Positions 1 through 12,066 of a stretch of DNA of 64,000 bases are shown here, piece after piece. The position numbers and the translations under genes were made by a program. Positions within the stretch are counted from its first letter, which is position 1, and the number at the start of each line of letters is the position of its first letter. A model generated the notes under the pieces. It was not told where the DNA came from and ran no database searches. It saw only the letters and a list, made by a program, of their open reading frames with translations. Source of the stretch: Ancylostoma caninum (Eukaryota > Nematoda > Chromadorea > Rhabditida > Ancylostomatidae); NCBI GenBank assembly GCA_037903475.1, contig JBAJFG010000347.1, forward strand, positions 1,550,001 to 1,614,000, in the 5' to 3' direction.

Positions 1-1790
1 GATCGAGGATCACGGTATCACTGCTAATGTTAACCATAACTTCTCTGACTGAGTCGAATTCGGGGTCCACATGTTAGCATACTCCTCGTTAATTTCACTT
101 CCGTGCAGCAGCCATACGGATAAATTCCGAGTATGAGAACTTAGAACTCGACCTGATATGTCATCCTTGAAGAATGAATATTCATCCTTAATGAAGTGGA
201 GGTTTTCAAACTATTTTAATTATGTGTTAATTGATTCCTTCCAAAATGTGCACATGATTTCGTAAAGAATGTGAGCTGCGCTCTCACATATAAGGGATTT
301 CATTACAGAAACCGCCAGCAAGTTGAACCATTCTGGACACAGGTTTTGGCGAATACTTGAAGGTTCTACATAATACATATTGGTTATATCTTGATTGAAT
401 CACGGAACTGCTCCATCAACTGGAAGTTATCTCATGACGAAATTTCATTCAGAACCACTGATTCAGATAAAACTACTACTGGTTGTCTTCAACCAGAGTG
501 AGTTGATGAGCGATGGCATAAACTGCTGGTACGATTACTCTTCCTGCGCTCCAAGTGCTCCAAAAAAAACGCTTCCACTCTAGAAGTCCACCCTAGGGAT
601 TCCATAGCGCACTCAGACTCGAAGATTTACTGGGCGAATCAGTCCTGATGTGAAACCTTTTTTCCTTCTCCAAATAGTAGCCAAACAATCAAAGTGAAAT
701 GTGAAAAATTGAAGAGGTAGAATAAAACAGAAATTCGAAGAAACACATGGAATAAAGCACTAAAAGTCCTTTAGTGACTTTTGTTCTGCTCTAAATCTCC
801 ACTATATCTAGTACTCCCATCTTCAGGCTACTCTGGGATGGTGCATGTGTATTCCGCAAACTTCATGAAGTGCTAAAGCTTAGAGAAAATGTTAAGATTG
901 CATAGACGCTGTTAGCACACTCGCACTTGCGCTCGCTAGGAGAGGATGGCTACTGATTAGCAGAAGCTCCTTCTCTGAACATCGTTTTTTTTCACATACT
1001 CCTCTCTTATTTGCGATCTTCACTAGTTACAGACATCTGTGAAATTTAGCGACCTACTTTTGCCTCAACAGGTTTTTGGAATATATTGCCTTTCGATGCG
1101 ATTGCGTGATGTGCACTGCGCAAAGCAAGTGGTCGATGAAACTGATACCGATCTTTGAGAACAAAACCTTTCAACATTCACCAGCCATTGCCAAATCGCT
1201 ACATAAGTGTAAATGTATAGTTCATAAATTTGTTACGAAAGCAATGCCTGCTGCTTTCAATAGTGGTTTCATATTACGGGGAAGCACATAATAAAGATCC
1301 CAGTGTTAAATACTGTTCAACATTCACCAGCCAGTTGTCGCGTTTTAGAACCTGGCAGGTTCATGAGTTGCTACTTTGTTTTTGACAAAAGTATTGCTCT
1401 TATTCTAGCAACTCAGATAACTGGATAAGGCAAACGCAGCAGAACCTGCCAAGCCACACCCCCAAGAAATGAAAGGCAGACATTGCTGCAAGAGGAAGAA
1501 CTGATGCATTCCGACTGCTAAGAGCAGCAAACTCCGTGTTTCGGCTGCGTTAACGGAGCTAGTTGCTGCCCAATTGACTGTAGTGTACTTCAACCTTCGT
1601 TGTTCCCCTCATGTCCTGCGTTCTACCTGCTCTTTGCCACGTGGCGCCCCGCCCTCTGGAAGTTGTATGCATATAAGCCAGTAGCTAAGGTGCTTGATCG
1701 ATGTTTGGTGGTAAACCTTGTGAGTTTAGCATACTACGCTGTAACCTTCCGACTTCTCGTCGCAAATGTTCTCAAAGGTGAACCGAAGTT
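1..1790. other. Upstream non-coding region, nothing recognised
   Basis: I find no recognisable gene here. Open frames are short, lack domain motifs and have no convincing splice partners. The last 200 bases lead into the first coding exon of gene 1 and presumably contain its promoter and 5' untranslated region. Confidence 0.5.
1670..1677 (+). promoter_or_regulatory. Possible TATA-like element upstream of gene 1
   Basis: The octamer CATATAAG lies about 115 bases before the ATG chosen for gene 1, just after a GC-rich patch (about 1635-1660). The distance would allow an unspliced leader. Only the motif and its position support this; trans-splicing could make the mapped transcript start differ. 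Confidence 0.2.
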
Positions 1791-2317
1791 ATGGCTACAG
1801 TTGGACTGTGTCTCAAAACTTCTCTTCTTTGTGCTATTGCAATACTTGCGCTTATTTACCACCCACTACCTGTAGCAAAAATCGGCGAGAAATCCTTTTC
1901 GGAGGATGATGGTGAGATTCTCAGGACTTCTACAGTGAGTTTCCATTACAAGCGCAGCTTCCGTTTCCCATTTGTGCTAAGCCGCTTTCATAATTGATCG
2001 TTTTTAGTGCTTATTTTTTCTTATTTTCCAGGATCCTCCTATTATTGTTGCATGGACATCGTTTTTCCGCAAACCTCTTAGCAGACCTCTGCAGCCGCTG
2101 GGTGATTGCAGCTTCACATGCCTTCTAGTCAACAGATCCGAGCTACGCATGTAGTATGTGCAAATCTTTTGAGAAGCTCCTCAAACTTGAGCACTATTAT
2201 GAGTTTGTCAGCAGTGGAGAAGGCCTGGCACTCCTATAGACTATAGGTTCGGAGGGTAGATTCCTCGCGAAAGGAATGTGAATGTGATTCAAGCTGAACG
2301 AAACGCCGCTAGTTTTC

Positions 2318-2500
2318 AAGTCACCAATGATCTATACATTGGTATTCGAATTTTTTCTTCCGAATATTCGAATATTCGAATAATCGAATATTTCAGTTTT
2401 TCGAATTATTCGGATATTCGAATAACCGAATATTTTTGCTTTTCGATTTATTCAAATATTCGAATAAAGAAAATTTCGAATTATTCGAATAAATGAATGC
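2318..2500 (+). repeat. AT-rich TTCGAATA repeat, left copy of an inverted pair
   Basis: A run of loosely repeated TTCGAATATTCGAATA words follows the non-repetitive lead TATACATTGGTATTCG. The same lead and run recur in reverse complement at 6185-6380, so these are two inverted copies of one element. Both lie in the exon 2 to exon 3 intron of gene 1. Confidence 0.55.
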
Positions 2501-2767
2501 TATTGTTTCAGAAGTGGTTTTGCGTTGTATTAATCCATAGAAAATAGGAAAACCAGTCTTGCCATGTGCGAAGATATAGAAATGCACGTTTTCAAACTAA
2601 CACTTCTTGTCGTATACGTTAAAAGTGAGGTCCCATCTCAGTTGCGTGTCTGAACTATGAACAGGCTCTTGCTTTTTTTGACGAGCTATTCACGAAATGT
2701 TATGAGGTACTTTTTGACTCGTCTGCAACAGTCTGGTGGGCCATGCTCACACCTCGTCTTTAGTTCT

Positions 2768-3347
2768 TACTCAGATAAACCCTCGCTGGGCGCGCAGGTA
2801 AGGCCCCGGCAGAAGCGAGATTGGGGTGCGCGGCCAGCGAGATCAACCCTGCGATGACGCCACAACCGATCAACACCGGATGATGGTCAGGCGGTGAATG
2901 TTGAGCGACAAGGCCTCACCACATAGAAGTACTGATACTGCTAGTGAAGACCACCTCTACGAAAATGGCCAGTATGATCTCCCCTTCAATGGATGGGGGC
3001 TAGTGGTTGAAAAAAAAACCGGCTTCACGCCCTCGGAAACCGAACCCACACGCCGCCCTGGCCGGGGAAGTCCCACTGATGTTGCTTCGTATTTGTTGAA
3101 GTGTTCTCGCTCTCACCGAGCGATGTTCTCCGCGCGCATCTTTCGTCGTCTGCGTCCTTCGAAAATTGTCCCTCGTCTGCTCCGCGCCCAGCGAAGTTCA
3201 GCTCCGACAGAAGCGAGCAACTTTACCGACCTTCGTCTTCGAAACTGTACAATTTCCTTCTGCTATGCGAAGCGAAGCAACGGTCGCTTGTCGCGGAGAC
3301 CTCAAACAGGTGCGCGCGACCAGCGACCAGGGTTTGTCTGAGTAATT
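2768..3347. repeat. Possible MITE with short inverted ends
   Basis: The left end TTACTCAGATAAACCCT is matched in reverse complement at the right end (TTACTCAGACAAACCCT), followed on both sides by GC-rich sequence. Inner sequence is GC-rich and shows no recognisable protein. Similarity between arms fades after roughly 30-40 bases, so the boundaries are approximate. Confidence 0.35.
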
Positions 3348-4075
3348 CGTCATGCTCCTCGCGTCACTACGATCCCTTCTCAGTGGTCATGAAGTAAGAC
3401 AAGGAAGAAAGGTGGTTACCCGGGATAGCAATGAACCAGTGGCAAATGCAAAGGGGACGCCCAACCTCTCTTACCTGAGGATGGGTCACTGAATTTTTGG
3501 AATCACGCTTCTTTTTACAAAATAGATAAGAACTTTGCATCACTTTATTTTTGATTGTTTATTTTTTTTCAATTATTTATAGTGAGTATATTCTTGAATT
3601 TTTTATTCTCCACGGCGTCGCCGAAGTTGCGGAGTTTTTCCCCACCCCCCCCCCCATCCCGCCAACCCCCATCCCGCCCACTTTCTGCGCCCGCCTCTGC
3701 TTTTTCAAATCAAGTGAACATTAATATGATTGGAGGTACGAACGTAAATTCGGTGACCCATCCTCGGCTAAGATTACATTTTTTCACTTTGTTTCTCACG
3801 CTATCATAGTAGTGATTCGTCGAGCTTCCTGTGGAAGGAACTATCTGTAACCAAGTCGAAATGCGCACCTCGCACCCCCACCCAGGGTCAAGCGTTCGAT
3901 GGGAATTTCCCATGAGGAGGTCGTATGGGAGGGGGCTGGGAAGGGGAGGGTCGTATTGGAGAGGTGTGAGTGGGGTACGTAGAGGGGTGGCTCGACCACT
4001 GAATGTAAATTCATGATTGTTTTATGACATGACAAATGACGCTCCGCCCAAGAATGATCACGTCATATCGAGTTA

Positions 4076-5130
4076 GAGCAGGACTGGTTGGCAGCGTATG
4101 AGAGAAATCCGCTTCAGCGCACCCACAGGTTCGATCCCTGGCGCCTTCCATAAATTTTTGCACGGGTCGGAATATCTTCAGAACCAAATGTGGAGTGAAG
4201 AGGGTGGAAATGTTCAAAAAATAGAGTGTGGGTAGCGAGATCAATCAATTGCACATGCTAGGATTCGCCTGCAGGGCTCGTCAGAACGTGGAAAAGTGGG
4301 GTGACCTAGACCTCGTCCTGAAGTCCTCTGACCCGTAATCAGCAAATGCTTTTCTACGTATTCATAGAGAACGACCAGCTCTACATCTTCATATGCTTTT
4401 GGGAGCTCGATGGGAATTTTTTTCAATTTTTCGGGTCTCCGAGGGAAAGTTTTCTATTTAACTCACGCAAGCAGCAGCAATATTGGAGTGCGATAATGGG
4501 GATGAAGCATCAATGCTTGGAGCTCTATTACGTGAAGGTAGTGAAATTTCGGTAAAAAGCAAACTCTTTTCATGGGAGTTGAAGAAGTGAAAATCTCGCA
4601 ATTTGAAAAGATAGTGAAAATGGAGTAAATCTATTTGGCAAATCACTGAGAAGCAGTTTGCAGATCTCACAAAAACTTTTCTTTTATGAGTTTCAGCTGA
4701 GGAAATTTCCCACTTGGGTACAGAATCTGGCTCCACAATCTAGTTTCGCCAAATTTCCCATCGATTTCCCATCGGGCTCCCAAAACATATAAAGGTCTAG
4801 AAAATTGAAACTCTGAAAAAGGATAGAGCTGATCGTCCTATAAGGACAGATGGAAAAACATTCGCTGATTTTGAATCAGAGAACCTCAGTGCAAGGTCTA
4901 AGTAATCCTAGTTTTCCACAAACTGGCGCCTCTTGTAGGCGAATTCTTGCATGGATTTCGATCGATTTCGCTTCCCTCACTTCATTTTCAAACCTTTAAA
5001 GCCTCTACAATCCACACTAAATCCAACCTGTGCAAAAATTTCTTGGAGGCGCAGGGAATCGATTCCGTGGGCGCGCAAATGCCAACGCTGAAACCGATTC
5101 CTCGCATGTGCTGCCAATCAGTCCTGTTTT
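4076..5130. repeat. Long degenerate palindrome with tRNA-like ends
   Basis: The first about 350 bases match the reverse complement of the last about 375 bases over several blocks, for example GCAGGACTGGTTGGCAGC against ACAGGACTGATTGGCAGC, and both arms contain TTTTGGGAGC and CGATGGGAA words in mirrored order. Each arm starts with a segment that has an A-box-like stretch and a B-box-like word (GGTTCGATCCC at 4128-4138 on the left). It is either a foldback element or two tRNA-derived SINE copies inserted tail to tail. It lies in a gene 1 intron. Confidence 0.5.
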
Positions 5131-5366
5131 GACACGTGGAAAGGATATATATCGACCTCAAGGTTGTTTTAGTTCCAATCTCGGGGTTTCAAGGTGTTTC
5201 TTTTGTGTGTTCTTCCTTGAAACTGTTCAGTGTTTCTGTGTACAGCGAAAACATGGGGGAGCAGAGGGGGGGGGGGGAGGGGGAGTCGTGAAAAGGTGGG
5301 GATTGGACGGGAAATAGGGGAGGGGGTCGTATTGAGGGTCGGTTTTGTTCATCGTCATGCTCTTAA

Positions 5367-5758
5367 AGGCAGGGGCCCACCTCACACCGCTGTTGGAGGT
5401 ATAGATATATCTTAGACCTTCTCACCATGTTGATCCTAGTAATGCACATCACAAGGCTCAGAAACGACGAAAGCCTCATTTTTGGAAGGGTAGAAGTGGC
5501 TACATTTTTGGAACCCGTAGGCGCTCCAAGCTGTGCTGGCTGTCTGCCACGGCTTGACCAACCTGCTTTCGCGTGTTCAATCGATAAGATCAATGGCTTC
5601 ACACGTCAACTCTGGCTGGCAAACTGTTACAGACTCCGTCCCGGAAAACATGTTGAAAGATGGTTCCGAGAAAATTTACATTTATCTCTGGATTCAGCGA
5701 CGAGGAGTTGCAGGATCTGCAATTACCTCAACCATAAATGTGAGGCCTAGGCCTGCCT
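5367..5758. repeat. TTAA-type MITE (AGGCAG ends), degenerate
   Basis: The left end is TTAA followed by AGGCAGGGGCCCACCTCA and the right end is the reverse complement of AGGCAGGCC, followed by TTGA. The left end closely resembles the element at 54749-55399 (AGGCAGCGTCCCACCTCA), so they belong to one family. The arms are only similar for about 30 bases here, so it is an old or partly deleted copy. Confidence 0.4.
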
Positions 5759-6184
5759 TTGAGCACGAAATCAACTTCATTCCGGTCCAACCTCCGTAAA
5801 TAACTAAAATAATAACGTTCAGTTTTGTCTTCTAGGGAGCTCGATGACCGCCTATTTCTCTCAAACTCGAGTACCTCCACGTAAATTGGCATCATGTTTT
5901 CTACTTGTAATCTTTTGAATTCAGCCGAACTTAAAGCCGAAAGAGGAGGTAGCACGGGATTAGAAGTTTGTAGGTGATAAGATGAAAAGCCTCTGCAATG
6001 TAATTTGAAACAAATTAGGCTGGTCTTTTCCACGGGTCTTGTCTCTATTGTTCAATTTTTTTCATAAAAAAATCAGTAAAAAAGTAATAAATGAATAATG
6101 AAGCTTGCTTGTTGTTCGCACTCAGTCGGTTGCTGGGGGTAAATCATAAGATGTGATGCATGAATCAATGGCAATTTCACCAAT

Positions 6185-6380
6185 AAATCGATTATTTGAA
6201 TCATGGATGCTCGGATATTCGAATAATCGAATATTTTGACTTTTCAAATAATTTGAATGTTCGAATAATCGAATCTTTTAATTTTCCGAGTTATTCGAAT
6301 ATTCGAATGGCGAAAATTTCGAATTACTCGAATGTTCTTTCGAAAATATTCGTTCGAATACCAATGTATACAATGATCCC
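6185..6380 (-). repeat. AT-rich TTCGAATA repeat, right copy of an inverted pair
   Basis: This is the reverse-complement copy of the repeat at 2318-2500, with the same junction word GTATACATTGGTATTCG read on the minus strand near 6360-6376. It ends about 260 bases before exon 3 of gene 1. Confidence 0.55.
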
Positions 6381-7253
6381 TCTCACCGATCTCTTTGGCG
6401 ATTGTGAATAATATCTCAATTTTTCTTGGAAACGGTCGAGCAAAGGCACCCTTGGCGATGGTGGTCTTACGTTCCTCAAGTACATACACTTGAACACAGC
6501 TCATTGCACAGGAATTAGTTAGAAGGGAATGGTCTTGCATGATGTACCGCGAAGAGTGGGCTTTGTGCACTTATACGATAAGGAACAACAAATCGCTTAT
6601 TCCTATATGAAGTTTATGTGAAATGCACTAACTCCAGTTATCGAAAGCCATCGGCGTTTATTCTCCATGGACGCAACCTGAATATATCGGATCTACCTGA
6701 AGCTCATTCAGATCAGTTGAAAATTCTGATGTTAATGGAATCGCCCAATTACGCTGGTACTGCCATAGCTCAGGTACAACAACTTCAATGAAATCAGTGT
6801 TCGTAATTCCTCAAAAATTATCCATTTACAGTCCAAAAAAAACAGTTTATCTTGTAGTTGCATAAATGTTCGGTTGTGTCCCGCTTTGAATTGGCAGAGA
6901 CTCAAACATCTATCAAGCATCCTACTAGCTTACGAGTAAAGCATTGAAGTGAACGTCCTAGGTCGACACACGCATGTGATGTTCTTCACTCTAGTATGAA
7001 TTAGTTAACTATGCGCCACATGGGCACTTCCCACTTCTCAGTTTGGACTATTTGAAACAAGTGCAAAATAGGTAGCTTTTATCAGGGAGAAATTAGTCTG
7101 CTCATTACCCTGTCACCTCAAAGCAAGTCTAACTCATTGGCGACAACATCATTTTGCCATTTTGTTTACTGTAGTACTCTGTTCACTCACATTTTCACTA
7201 ACTAAATAGTTCAGAGGAAAGCTGTTTTTGCTGCTAACACCAAGGTGTTCCTA

Positions 7254-7506
7254 CTCTGATAACTGTGCAGCACGAACGCAGCCCCGAACGCGTAATGGTT
7301 CGGTTAGAAACCCTAGCAGCAACGGTTGCCAGTTACTGCCATTCTTCCCTTGATTGCTGCCGTCCCTCAGCAATTGCTGCTAAAGGGCCGACAGATTGAG
7401 CAGCAATCGAGGAGAGGATGGCAGCAACTGGCAAACGTTGTTGCTAGGGTTTCCAACTGAACCATTACGCCGTTCGGGCTGCGTTCATCCTGCACAGTTA
7501 TCGGAG
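7254..7506. mobile_element. Palindromic MITE, TA target site
   Basis: The two halves are inverted copies of each other: the left starts CTCTGATAACTGTGCAG and the right, read in reverse complement, starts CTCCGATAACTGTGCAG. Similarity continues for about 100 bases per arm to a centre near 7380. It is flanked by TA on both sides (7252-7253 and 7507-7508), as for Tc1/mariner-type insertions. No coding capacity. Confidence 0.7.
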
Positions 7507-7508
7507 TA

Positions 7509-8411
7509 CAGGGTGCGTCATAAATATTGACGCACTGAAGTTATGCTGTAAAAGGGACAACATCCCGAAAACCACTATATATGCATATCCAAAATGAAGG
7601 TCATGTCTCAGCAAATACAAAAAATCCACTCCTGTTCGGAGAGCGCTCTCTCCTTGTAAAAGCAGCCACGAACATGTCGGCAGAGAAAATCGCCGATGCG
7701 CCGCAACTGAAGTTCGTCCATTATTCTTCCATATTATAAAGAGGGTAAGCTCTAGGAAAACGACACTCTAAAGGGAAGTAGGGCAGGCCTTGCTCTCCAA
7801 CTACCACATGAAAGCATATCCTTGTTCGCAAGCCTTGTCGTGATCCCGCCAATGAAAGCCATCTATGTTTTACTATAGAAAATTTTTTCGTTTTCTTGTT
7901 TCTCATTCAAGCTATCTTTCAAGGGCACATTTTCTCGCTTGTCTTAGTTCTCATCACAAGATAAATTCATAGGTACTTTGGCAGGGCTTGGCTGTTGCTC
8001 ATAAGACAAAAGTGGCACGGGTCCAGTTTCGAGAATCTACTTGAGGCACTTCAACTTGACGGAGAATAGGCTTCCTCGGGAACCGAGTTCCAGTCTACGG
8101 ATGACCCCATATGGATATCTTAGAGAGCAATAGCTGCGCTATAATCCACAAAAATATCAAGCTCCCAAAGGCTTATCTGTTCAAGAACTGCGACAAAGTC
8201 GACCTGAGTTAGTTGCGGCGCAGAGGCATTGCGATCCCTCGTCGTCTCTGTGACTGCTTCAGCAAAGAAGGAGCTCGCCGTGAACAAGAGTGCATTTATT
8301 CGGATCGCCAAGACTTGGGCTTTATTCTGCATATGCTCATTTGGAATGTTTTTGCATCTTTTCTTTTCTACAGACTCATTTTAGGTGCGTCAATAATTTT
8401 GACGCACCCTG
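7509..8411. mobile_element. Non-autonomous Tc1/mariner-type element
   Basis: The ends are inverted repeats: left CAGGGTGCGTCATAAATATT and right, in reverse complement, CAGGGTGCGTCAAAATTATT, each followed by GACGCAC. TA flanks both ends (7507-7508 and 8412-8413). At 903 bp with no recognisable transposase it looks like an internally deleted or decayed copy. Its left TA is shared with the neighbouring MITE (7254-7506). It lies in the exon 3 to exon 4 intron of gene 1. Confidence 0.65.
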
Positions 8412-9427
8412 TAGTTATTGGTGCACTTCTAGTGCAAAGAATAAATTAATAAATAAAATATTATGACACCTGACTAGTTCGGACCCACACTCAGCGCGTT
8501 TTCGTATCCGCTGCAAACCGCATGGCGACTATTTTGTGAACGGCTGCATGAAGTTACAATAATTGTATCATGGAGATGTCGACGGCAAAAAAATCGTCTT
8601 TTCATGAACTCTGGCATAACTTACAATAATACCATCACCTCATCATAGTCAAAAACCGAAAATTACGCTTAAATCTCGATGACGGAAACTTCTGCGCGCT
8701 ACCATTGAGAATAATCCGCGGACCAGTTTCAGCTGCCAGAGAACTACTTCAATGCAACGATTAGCTACAGGAGAGACTCTCGTTATTTTCATCCATATGG
8801 ACATTTCGAGCCTATTACAGCTCATTCTTCTCCGGAAGAAATCATTACGGCTGAACAGGTCAGCTTAAGACACAATTTCTTCCTGAGAATAAAAGTAAGG
8901 ATCTATGTTTATCACTTAGCACAGAAACACTTGTTTTCATTTGTAGGTGCAGCAAGGAGTGAAGATTAAATCAGAGGGCTCTCTAATTTTCATCTCTCAC
9001 TGCGAAACTCCCTCGAACAGAGGAGCGATCATTCAGTGAGGTTTCTGTAAATATTGCACATCACTTGGTTGACTGATAAATAAGATAGCATAGAAGAGTA
9101 TTACGAATTTCCAATCTTAAAATTTGTCTCGTTTTCCATTGTTCTACTTTTGGCATGGCTCATTGATCAGGGAGGGAGAATGAAAACGACGTTTCGTTAC
9201 AGAGCGCTCAGTCGACTCACAAGCATAACTGTGAGAGGGGCTTGCGGCGAGGTCTGGAAGAAGCAGTACGGAATAAAGGCTACGTTTCGAGTGGCGTCCA
9301 AAAATGAAAGTGATGATGAACTTATTGGTTGGTTTGTTTACACGATCCAGTTTCGTTTTTCGTTTACTATTCCGTCCAAGCCATACATATAACCTTCAGA
9401 GTGATAAAATTATGTGAAATATCTGTA

Positions 9428-9699
9428 CAGTGGATGGCAAGCAATGGCGGCGACCCATTCGCGGCCGTGGAGAGGACGCAGCGCGACCGCGCCGCGGGCA
9501 GGGAATGGTGTCGTCGCCGCCGGAATGCTATTTCTAGGGTCTTTTCTTCCCGATTTGCTCGAAAATCTTTAAAATTGAGTAGAAAAGCTGCTAGAAATTG
9601 CATATCAGCAGCAGAATACATAGGTTACGGCGCGCGCGGCGCGGTTGCGCGACGTCCTTTTCAAGGCCGCAGATGGGCCAACGCCATTGACGTCCACTC
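9428..9699. mobile_element. GC-ended MITE, TA target (copy 1)
   Basis: Terminal inverted repeats of about 70 bp start with CAGTGGATGGCAAGCAATGG on the left and CACTC/GAGTGGACGTCAATGG on the right, with TA on both sides. The interior is AT-rich. The same element occurs in the opposite orientation at 17771-18040. It lies in the exon 6 to exon 7 intron of gene 1. Confidence 0.75.
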
Positions 9700-10991
9700 T
9701 ATGTCCTTCATCCATCTATATATTGGGTTTCAAGACCATGGACTTATGAACCAACTAAAACCCTTCTGAAAGTTTCTCAGTAGCGGTTGAGTTTAACTTC
9801 CAGCCGAGTTCGCTGAATCGCTCCGTTTACGAACTTTTGGGAAGAGACTAAGTTGCATTGTAATGGAAAACATTGTTTCAAAGATCCAGTCTCTGTACCC
9901 ATCTCATTTGAAATTCAGCAAGTAGTTCAAACTTTTGCTTCAGCGAGCCATCGTTTCTATCTCGCATTCGAAAATGGAATATGTAAAGATTACGTCACTG
10001 AAAAGTTCTTCGTACGAATATCACAGCTTATGGTCCCCGTTGTGTTGAGGAGAAAGATCCTTGAAGGTGGGAACATAGTAGACACCACTTCTTCTGTGCT
10101 TGTTACATTGAACTACCCAAGATGTCGGGCTGCCCTCTGATTCCTTCATTGCTGTGGACGATTTCAAGGTCATTGAACAGTTGGGAGCCTATCTTAACTA
10201 TCTACGCAATGACGATATCGCTTATTTGAGGTTCGTGTGAATTGTTGTTCATCTTTTTAAGACGCTAGTCAGCTTTATCTGACATACAAAAGAGCAACCA
10301 ATGTGGAACAAGAATTTTTAACGAAAGTCCCGGAAATGGAGGACTTATGAGATGGCAATTGGCCATAATATTCAAAGAACCACGAATTCGGTTGATTCAT
10401 AAGTTCTGTCCCTACTATCACACTTTGCTTCGAATTCAAATAATTTTGTGAAAATCTAATTCCCATCAGTGATAAGCTGATAATCCATGTAATCGATCCT
10501 GGGCTATCCCACAGGCATCTCCTCGATCCTGTCGCTTCTATTAAGAGGCCAGTTTTCACTGGGAATCTATCATCAGCGTTGCTTAGATGTGTTTACCTTT
10601 AGCCTTTAGTGAAAATTTTCCAGAATTATTGTTTTTCAGTGGTGCAGCTAGCTGGTATTTTGATAGGGCTATTTTTTGCTCAAACATTCCATCTTAGCAC
10701 TGGATAAGAAGTTGGTATGATGACGAAAACATGCAAAAATCCACTAGTAGTGAAAAATTATCATTTTATACAGCAGTCAGTCTAAATCCAGAAATACTTT
10801 TTCCGGATTCGAACTACGCAACTTTTGCTGTCAATTTGCTCTTTTCAGGTATTTCGAGTGGACCAAGAGATTTGCCAAGCCAGTTATGTGGCGCAGTAAT
10901 ACCCTCTGTGCAATATGCAAGGACATTTACGAGAAGACAAAAATAACTGAAGAGAACATCGCAAGATTTTATAGAACTGGGGAATGCCATC

Positions 10992-10997
10992 AATAAA
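10992..10997 (+). terminator. AATAAA polyadenylation signal overlapping the gene 1 stop
   Basis: The last codons of gene 1 read CAT CAA TAA and are followed by AG, so the hexamer AATAAA spans the stop codon. A 3' untranslated region of only 10-20 bases would result if this is used. Another AATAAATAAATT stretch at about 11262-11273 is an alternative. Confidence 0.4.
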
Positions 10998-12066
10998 GTC
11001 CTTTGTAGGATCAGTGCACAAACTCGCCTACTATTCATCCTTTTGTTTTTTAGAGTATTTTTCCGCAGTATTCTTAAGGTTGAATATGAAAATACTTTTG
11101 AAAAATGACATAAATGAAAAAAATCTTCTGTGGTAGGACGACGATGTGTTACGTCTTCACATATTGTGGTCACATGAAATTCTTCCATTACCATCGAGCA
11201 GAACATCCGTCTTACATTCATTGTATTTCTCTGGCACACCTGTGACTGTACTCAGATAAATGAATAAATAAATTGTCTTGAATTGAACTTTTTTCCTGAT
11301 TTCCAATAGAAATCTTGAAGAACACTAAGGAAGACCCACATATGGGGTCTTTGCAACGGCAGATTTCTTGCTGTCCACTAATCTGACATATCCCGGGCTA
11401 TTTTTTTGAGAGATGGTCCTGTAGAGACGCAAAAACTGAAGACATTTGATGTACTCGTCATATTCTGCTTGAAAAAAACTGACCAAAATGAAGAATATGA
11501 AAGAAACGCCTGGAAAATTCAAGAAAATTCCATCATGATGTCCAGAATTACAATCAGACCACAATTTCCATAGCGTTTGAGCTACGAGAAGACCCCGTAA
11601 TACTTGTGATAATATAAATGGACTGACATTATGCACTTGCTTGATTCTGTGGATGTTTTTCAAAAGTCCAGTCTACATTTGACAAATTCGAACTTTACGA
11701 TGTCATATTGTTTCACGAATTTGACCTTTCCTTCCAATTTATAAAAACACGGCAACGAAAGTATTTAACCGAGGATTAGTACGGGAAAAACTAGATTGGC
11801 CTGGCAGTATTTACACCGCCTGGCGAGGGATTGGCTCGACTACATCATATCACTTCCCGTCATGCCCTCGTTATCCGAAAATTTGTTGTGGAGAATTTTT
11901 CTCAACTATAAGGGTTTGAAAGTTCTTTCAATTCATGTCCTTGCTTCTCCTGTTTTTCTTTGCGCTCTTTCCAGTAGAACATTCCAGTTGCAAAACGATC
12001 AAGTGGTTATTTGTGACCCCTTCCTGAAATGTTTGATGCAAATATTTCCAGAGAACAGACGAAATT
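10998..12066. other. Intergenic region, nothing recognised
   Basis: Between the end of gene 1 and the sushi gene I see only short open frames without domain motifs or matched splice sites. The 11325-11663 minus-strand frame has a hydrophobic stretch but nothing I can assign. Confidence 0.4.

Larger units (their letters stand above)
1791..10996 (+). pseudogene. GT10 alpha-1,3-fucosyltransferase-like gene 1 (frameshifted)
   Basis: Inferred exons: 1791-1934, 2032-2153, 6638-6774, 8733-8858, 8947-9035, 9203-9327, 9944-10066, 10122-10230, 10849-10996. All have GT..AG borders, and phases match genes 2 and 3. Exon 1 gives a short cytosolic tail and one hydrophobic segment (LLCAIAILALIY), as in type II Golgi glycosyltransferases. 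Exon 4 carries the family signature YRRDSRYFHPYG; exon 7 carries FYLAFENGICKDYVTEKFF, the GT10 donor-binding region. Exons 8-9 give FIAVDDF, YFEWTKRF and a CxxC pair. GT10 enzymes transfer fucose from GDP-fucose to GlcNAc of glycans; the exact acceptor cannot be told. Exon 3 contains five A residues (6720-6724) where gene 2 shows only room for four, so the frame breaks between the LPEAHSDQL and ILMLMESP parts. Without that extra base the protein would be about 373 residues. The gene is either a recent pseudogene or the extra A is an assembly error. Confidence 0.82.

Noticed and set aside
4076..4150. Functional tRNA gene
   Set aside because: The B box is good but the acceptor stem and anticodon arm do not form, and the segment is repeated inverted at the other end of a palindrome.
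9329..9769. 146-codon open frame
   Set aside because: It runs through the MITE at 9428-9699 and is an artefact of its GC-rich ends.
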